The position numbers and the translations under genes were made by a program. Of a stretch of 64,000 nt of DNA, positions 60,665 to 64,000 are shown in pieces (the first letter of the stretch is position 1; every line of letters starts with the position of its first letter). Below the pieces are notes generated by a model, which had not been told where the DNA came from, made no database searches, and saw only the letters and a list, made by a program, of their open reading frames with translations. Where the stretch lies: NCBI RefSeq assembly GCF_003473485.1, contig NC_053042.1, positions 50,741,762 through 50,805,761 on the forward strand, given 5' to 3'. The DNA comes from Medicago truncatula. Taxonomy: Eukaryota; Streptophyta; Magnoliopsida; Fabales; Fabaceae.

Positions 60665-61497
60665 AAATTTGGTAACTCTACAACAACAACACTCTTTTTT
60701 ATAATTTTGGATAATATGTAATCATAATTCACACATCATTGGTTCCTTTTTGGTTCCAATTGTTTTCATCCTAAATATTATGTCAATTCCTAATCTCATA
60801 AACTGATTATATGATCTCTAAATCAGCCCATACATATTTTATGATGAATCACAATGTTCCGTCGTTTTAACATCTTTTCTTTCGAATAATTTTTTTTATG
60901 CCGTGATTATCTAAGGTTATTATTTTACAAAAAAAAAAAATAGGTTTTGGATTCAAAATTGAACAAAAAAATTAGGTTAATAAATTAATAAGTTAAGGTT
61001 ACAAATTTTTAATTTTCGATAATGTTACAACAAAATCCGTTTTTCGTGGTGGCAGATCGAGTTACCAGTGATCGGAATTTTCAGATCCAATGAAAAAAAA
61101 TCGCAAACTTTGAATAATGAAAAATGAAGAGAGAAAAAATTAAATACGATAAGAAAATTGGATTATGCGTCGGGATTGTTAATGATGAATTTTGTAAAGG
61201 AAAAAAATTGGATTTTTTTTTTAAGGTTATATGAAGATTAAGAGGGAAGAAGATGACAATAAAAGTTATCATATGTTGTGAGTCCACGGTATGCCATGTG
61301 TGCTTTATAAATCCAACCGTTCATCATCAATCTTAAGTGACACATGGAAAGAAGTTAACAGATTTTTCAAAATACTAACGGAGAGGACCAAAATAGTAAA
61401 CGGCATAAGATTTATGACACCAAATTGAGACACTTTATAGTTAGGGGACCTAATTGAAAACCAAAAATAAGTTAATGGATCAAATGATGTATTAAGC

Positions 61498-61665
61498 CTA
61501 AAATTAAAGAGAAAAATTAGGAGCGATTTGTTTATATTGATTTCCCTAACAATTAACGTTAACATTTTGATTAAATTAAATAGGGTTAATACAGTAAAAT
61601 TAAGCAAAGAAGTTATGTTAAATCTAGGGCAAAATTTTGCGTTCGGGTTAACTTTAAGAAATAAA
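61498..61665 (+). repeat. Direct repeat in Helitron, copy 1
   Basis: Starts GAGAAAAATTAGGAGC and contains TTTCCCTAACAATTAACGTT and GGGCAAAATTTTGCGTTCGG. An almost identical copy lies at about 62230-62393, on the other side of the minisatellite. Confidence 0.75.
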
Positions 61666-61847
61666 ATAGGTTAAGTATAGTAAGACGGGTTAACATTTAT
61701 AAGTAAGAGATTATATTAAGTATAGCGAGACAGGTTAACGGTTATTCCTTTCAAAAAAACAGCACATAATTGGGAACATCATTTTATTTTACTTTAGATA
61801 AACATTAAATGCAAAAGTGTGGAGGGAAAAATCAGTTTAAAATTAGA

Positions 61848-62216
61848 GATGACATTTTGCATAAATTAAATCTAGGGTTAATATAGTAAAGTCACACGAA
61901 AAAATAGGTTAACTCTAGGGTTAATATTGCGTCACAGATTAACATTTAGAAATAAGAGATGACATTTTGCATAAATTAAATCTAGGGTTAATATAGTAAA
62001 GTCACACGAAAAAATTAGGTTAAATCTAGGGTTAATATTGCGTCACGGGTTAACATTTAAAAATAAGAGATGACATTTTGCATAAATTAAATCTAGGGTT
62101 AATATAGTAAAGTCACACAAAAAAATTAGGTTAAATCTAGGGTTAATATTGCGTCACGGGTTAACGTTTATAAATAAGAGATGACATTTTGCATAAATTA
62201 AATCTAGGGTTAATAT
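61848..62216 (+). repeat. 111-bp minisatellite in Helitron
   Basis: GATGACATTTTGCATAAATT begins at 61848, 61958, 62069 and 62180, giving periods of 110, 111 and 111 bases. Each unit also holds AAATCTAGGGTTAATATAGT and GGGTTAATATTGCGTCAC. Tandem repeats near the 3' end are common in plant Helitrons. Confidence 0.85.
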
Positions 62217-62229
62217 AATTTTTTTAGTA

Positions 62230-62393
62230 AAATTAAGGAGAAAAATTAGGAGCTATTTGTTTATTTTGATTTCCCTAACAATTAACGTTAACATTTTGAT
62301 TAAATTAAATAGGGTTAATACAGTAAAATTAGGCAAAGAAGTTAGGTTAAATCTAGGGCAAAATTTTGCGTTCGGGTTAACTTTAAGGAATAA
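62230..62393 (+). repeat. Direct repeat in Helitron, copy 2
   Basis: Second copy of the segment at 61498-61665, with a few substitutions. Confidence 0.75.
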
Positions 62394-62609
62394 GAGATTA
62401 CAATAGTTATTATGTTATTTTTTATGTAGTGCTTTAGGCTCTGTGTTGCAAAATTTTGGTTTATGCAGCTTTGATTTTTACATTTATAAAGGACAACATT
62501 TTTCCGTAATTTATAATATTTCTCCTTCGAAGCGAAATTTTTAAAAAGTTACGTTATTCAACCCGTGCGAAGCACGGGTTTGTAACTAGTTATGAACAAA
62601 AAGAAGTAT

Positions 62610-62795
62610 ATGGAAATAGAGGATGATATGTGTAAAACTATTTTGTGATAATTTTTTATATAATTTTATTTATCTCTTTTTTATTCGTCAAAAACAATAG
62701 AGAAAAAGAAAGAATAAAAAATATAATGTGAATATGAGATAAAAAGTTGTTCAAAAGTTATAATAAAATAGTTGTATAAAAATATTTCTCATGAA
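62610..62795. mobile_element. MITE relative, next to the Helitron 3' end
   Basis: Contains CTATTTTGTGATAATTTTT, TCTCTTTTTTATTCGTCAAAA and the inverse AGAGAAAAAGAAAGAATAAAA, then GTTGTTCAAAAGTTATAATA. This is the arrangement of the MITEs at 37967-38452 and 42436-42591. The Helitron may have inserted at its edge. Confidence 0.45.
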
Positions 62796-63473
62796 AATAT
62801 ATAAAAATATATGTAGATTCTATCAACAAAGTAGTAGAAACAAAAGGAAGGACAAACTTCCCTCAAAAAAAAAAGGGAAGGACGAACTAAAAAAAATGGA
62901 ATTAGGCTCAAGAATCAAACCATATTCAGCTAATAAATCGGTCATCAATCCTCTTTGTACCATTTTCTCAAAAATCCTCTTTGTACCAAAGAAAAAAAAA
63001 TCAGTCATCGATTAGTCTCTCTAAATTATTTTTTTTGAGGGATTAGTCTCTCTAAATATACAGTCTATATTCTTTCCAAAAAAAAAAATATACAGTCTAT
63101 ATATATAATCTGACTAAAGTCATAAATATATCTTTGATGGAAAATATGTGCATTTCAGTTTGTAAAAACTACAATGACAATATTATACGGGGTTCAAACT
63201 TTAAATTTTCCACTTCTTTATATTAAAATGTGTGAGTTCCAATCATTAATCTATTTAACTAACAAAAGAAAACGCTACTCTATTTCTTTTTATGTTGCTT
63301 TAAGATTATTGGCAATTAAATATCAATAAAATATATAAATTTGTTATTTTTAATAGAATAATTTGTCTTTTTCCTATAACTTTTTATAATGTTTTATTAT
63401 CTCATTCACATATTTCTCTCTAATGGATTAAACTATCGCAACATGACAAATCAATGTTCTAATTCTAACATAG
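62796..63473. other. Intergenic, no gene seen
   Basis: AT-rich sequence with poly(A) runs near 62866 and 63076; no supported gene. Confidence 0.5.
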
Positions 63474-64000
63474 GGCAAAGGCTACGGTAGGAGACTTGAT
63501 TTTTTTTTTTATTTTTTTTTGTAAAATGAATGGCAACCATTAGATTATGAAGGTTCATCTTAACTATCATGGATGTTTTACACCATATTTTTTTAAATTT
63601 GTTGTTCAGTTCACCCCTTTGTTTTTCTCTCTCTGCGTTTTCTTTATCTCTCTCTACCGTGGTACCACCGCATTGTAACAGTGTTTCATCACAGTAACAA
63701 ACATCACTAGATTTGGATGCTTATTACTCAAAATAATTTCTAAAGACAACAAAAACAAACACATGCTTATACTCTAATGGGATATCTTCCTACAATTCAA
63801 GAGGGTGAATTTGAGAAGGAAGAACAGTATGGTCATAAGGTGATGAAGGAACTCATAGTTCTTTAGATCTTAGAATGAATATTGATTATTATTATTATTA
63901 TTATATCCAAATATTGTTCAGTTCACCCCTTTGTTCCTCTCAACGATTTTAAGCTTTCAGCAATTATAATGACAGAGAAAGAGAAGAATGTGAATGCTTT
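63474..64000. mobile_element. End of a Mutator-type element, runs off window
   Basis: GGGCAAAGGCTACGGTAGGAG followed by ACTTGA and a poly(T) run closely matches the reversed right end of the element at 49309-50347. The partner end lies beyond the window, so the call is provisional. An ATT microsatellite lies near 63885, and TTGTTCAGTTCACCCCTTTG occurs twice (63602 and 63915). Confidence 0.4.

Larger units (their letters stand above)
59391..62590 (+). mobile_element. Non-autonomous Helitron, 3.2 kb
   Basis: The 5' end TCTATCTATATACTTATATA follows an A (59390). The 3' end is ACTAGT at 62585-62590, followed by T. Ten bases before it lies a perfect GC-rich hairpin, CCCGTGC-GAA-GCACGGG (about 62561-62578). 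TC...CTAGT ends, the hairpin and insertion between A and T with no target duplication are the Helitron signature. No Rep/helicase gene is present. It carries a B3-domain fragment (60416-60664), a 111-bp minisatellite and part of a Mutator-type terminal repeat (about 61310-61495). It abuts the Tourist-like element ending at 59386. Confidence 0.82.

Noticed and set aside
1..64000. CRISPR arrays, operons, phage-like or defence systems
   Set aside because: No direct-repeat/spacer pattern or bacterial gene is present; introns and element types show plant nuclear DNA.

Overview
This window looks like nuclear DNA of a legume, probably from the temperate clade (Medicago, Trifolium, Pisum, Vicia). The signs are a very AT-rich background, split genes with GT-AG introns, amine oxidase and lipoxygenase genes of legume type, SINEs, L1 LINEs, MITEs, and an LTR element with an Ogre-like primer-binding site. 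The genus is an inference.

Genes with complete, consistent exon models are: a Sec14/CRAL-TRIO lipid-transfer protein (+, 3921-6931, 7 exons, 405 aa); two secreted copper amine oxidases facing each other tail to tail (+, 14810-18082, 658 aa; -, 27996-30603, 675 aa); a HAD-family pyrimidine-nucleotidase-like phosphatase (+, 44402-46072, 6 exons, 264 aa); and a cytosolic-type lipoxygenase (-, 51131-56911, 9 exons, 856 aa). Two further genes are recognisable but broken: a G-type lectin receptor kinase (19691-21955) and a PSAD copy for photosystem I subunit II (48416-49041), which a 5-bp tandem duplication puts out of frame. Weak coding-like signal on the minus strand at 2291-2627 may be the end of an unrecognised gene.

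Most of the rest is transposable elements, many with boundaries that can be read directly: a SINE with a 15-bp target duplication (8863-9048); a TRIM cluster (10803-11327); an AT-rich tandem array (11790-13444); a SINE with an 11-bp duplication (13503-13640); a degenerate Ty1/copia element with two LTRs and TAATG duplications (23017-27824); a truncated L1 LINE (31037-32039); an internally deleted Ogre-like element with ACATT duplications (33065-36069); three Mutator-type elements with 9-10-bp duplications (36787-37862, 38078-38390, 49309-50347); a solo LTR related to the copia LTR (39246-40245); Tourist-like elements (41625-42255, 47333-48243, 58576-59386); and a 3.2-kb Helitron (59391-62590) carrying a B3 DNA-binding-domain fragment.

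The genes do not form a pathway or operon. The two amine oxidases are paralogues separated by the dead receptor kinase and the copia insertion. One has precisely lost an intron that the other keeps, and the other needs a GC-AG splice site. I found no convincing new biological system. The items most worth follow-up are the Helitron with the B3 fragment, the PSAD frameshift, the amine oxidase intron differences, and the repeated palindromic motif in the copia-type LTRs.
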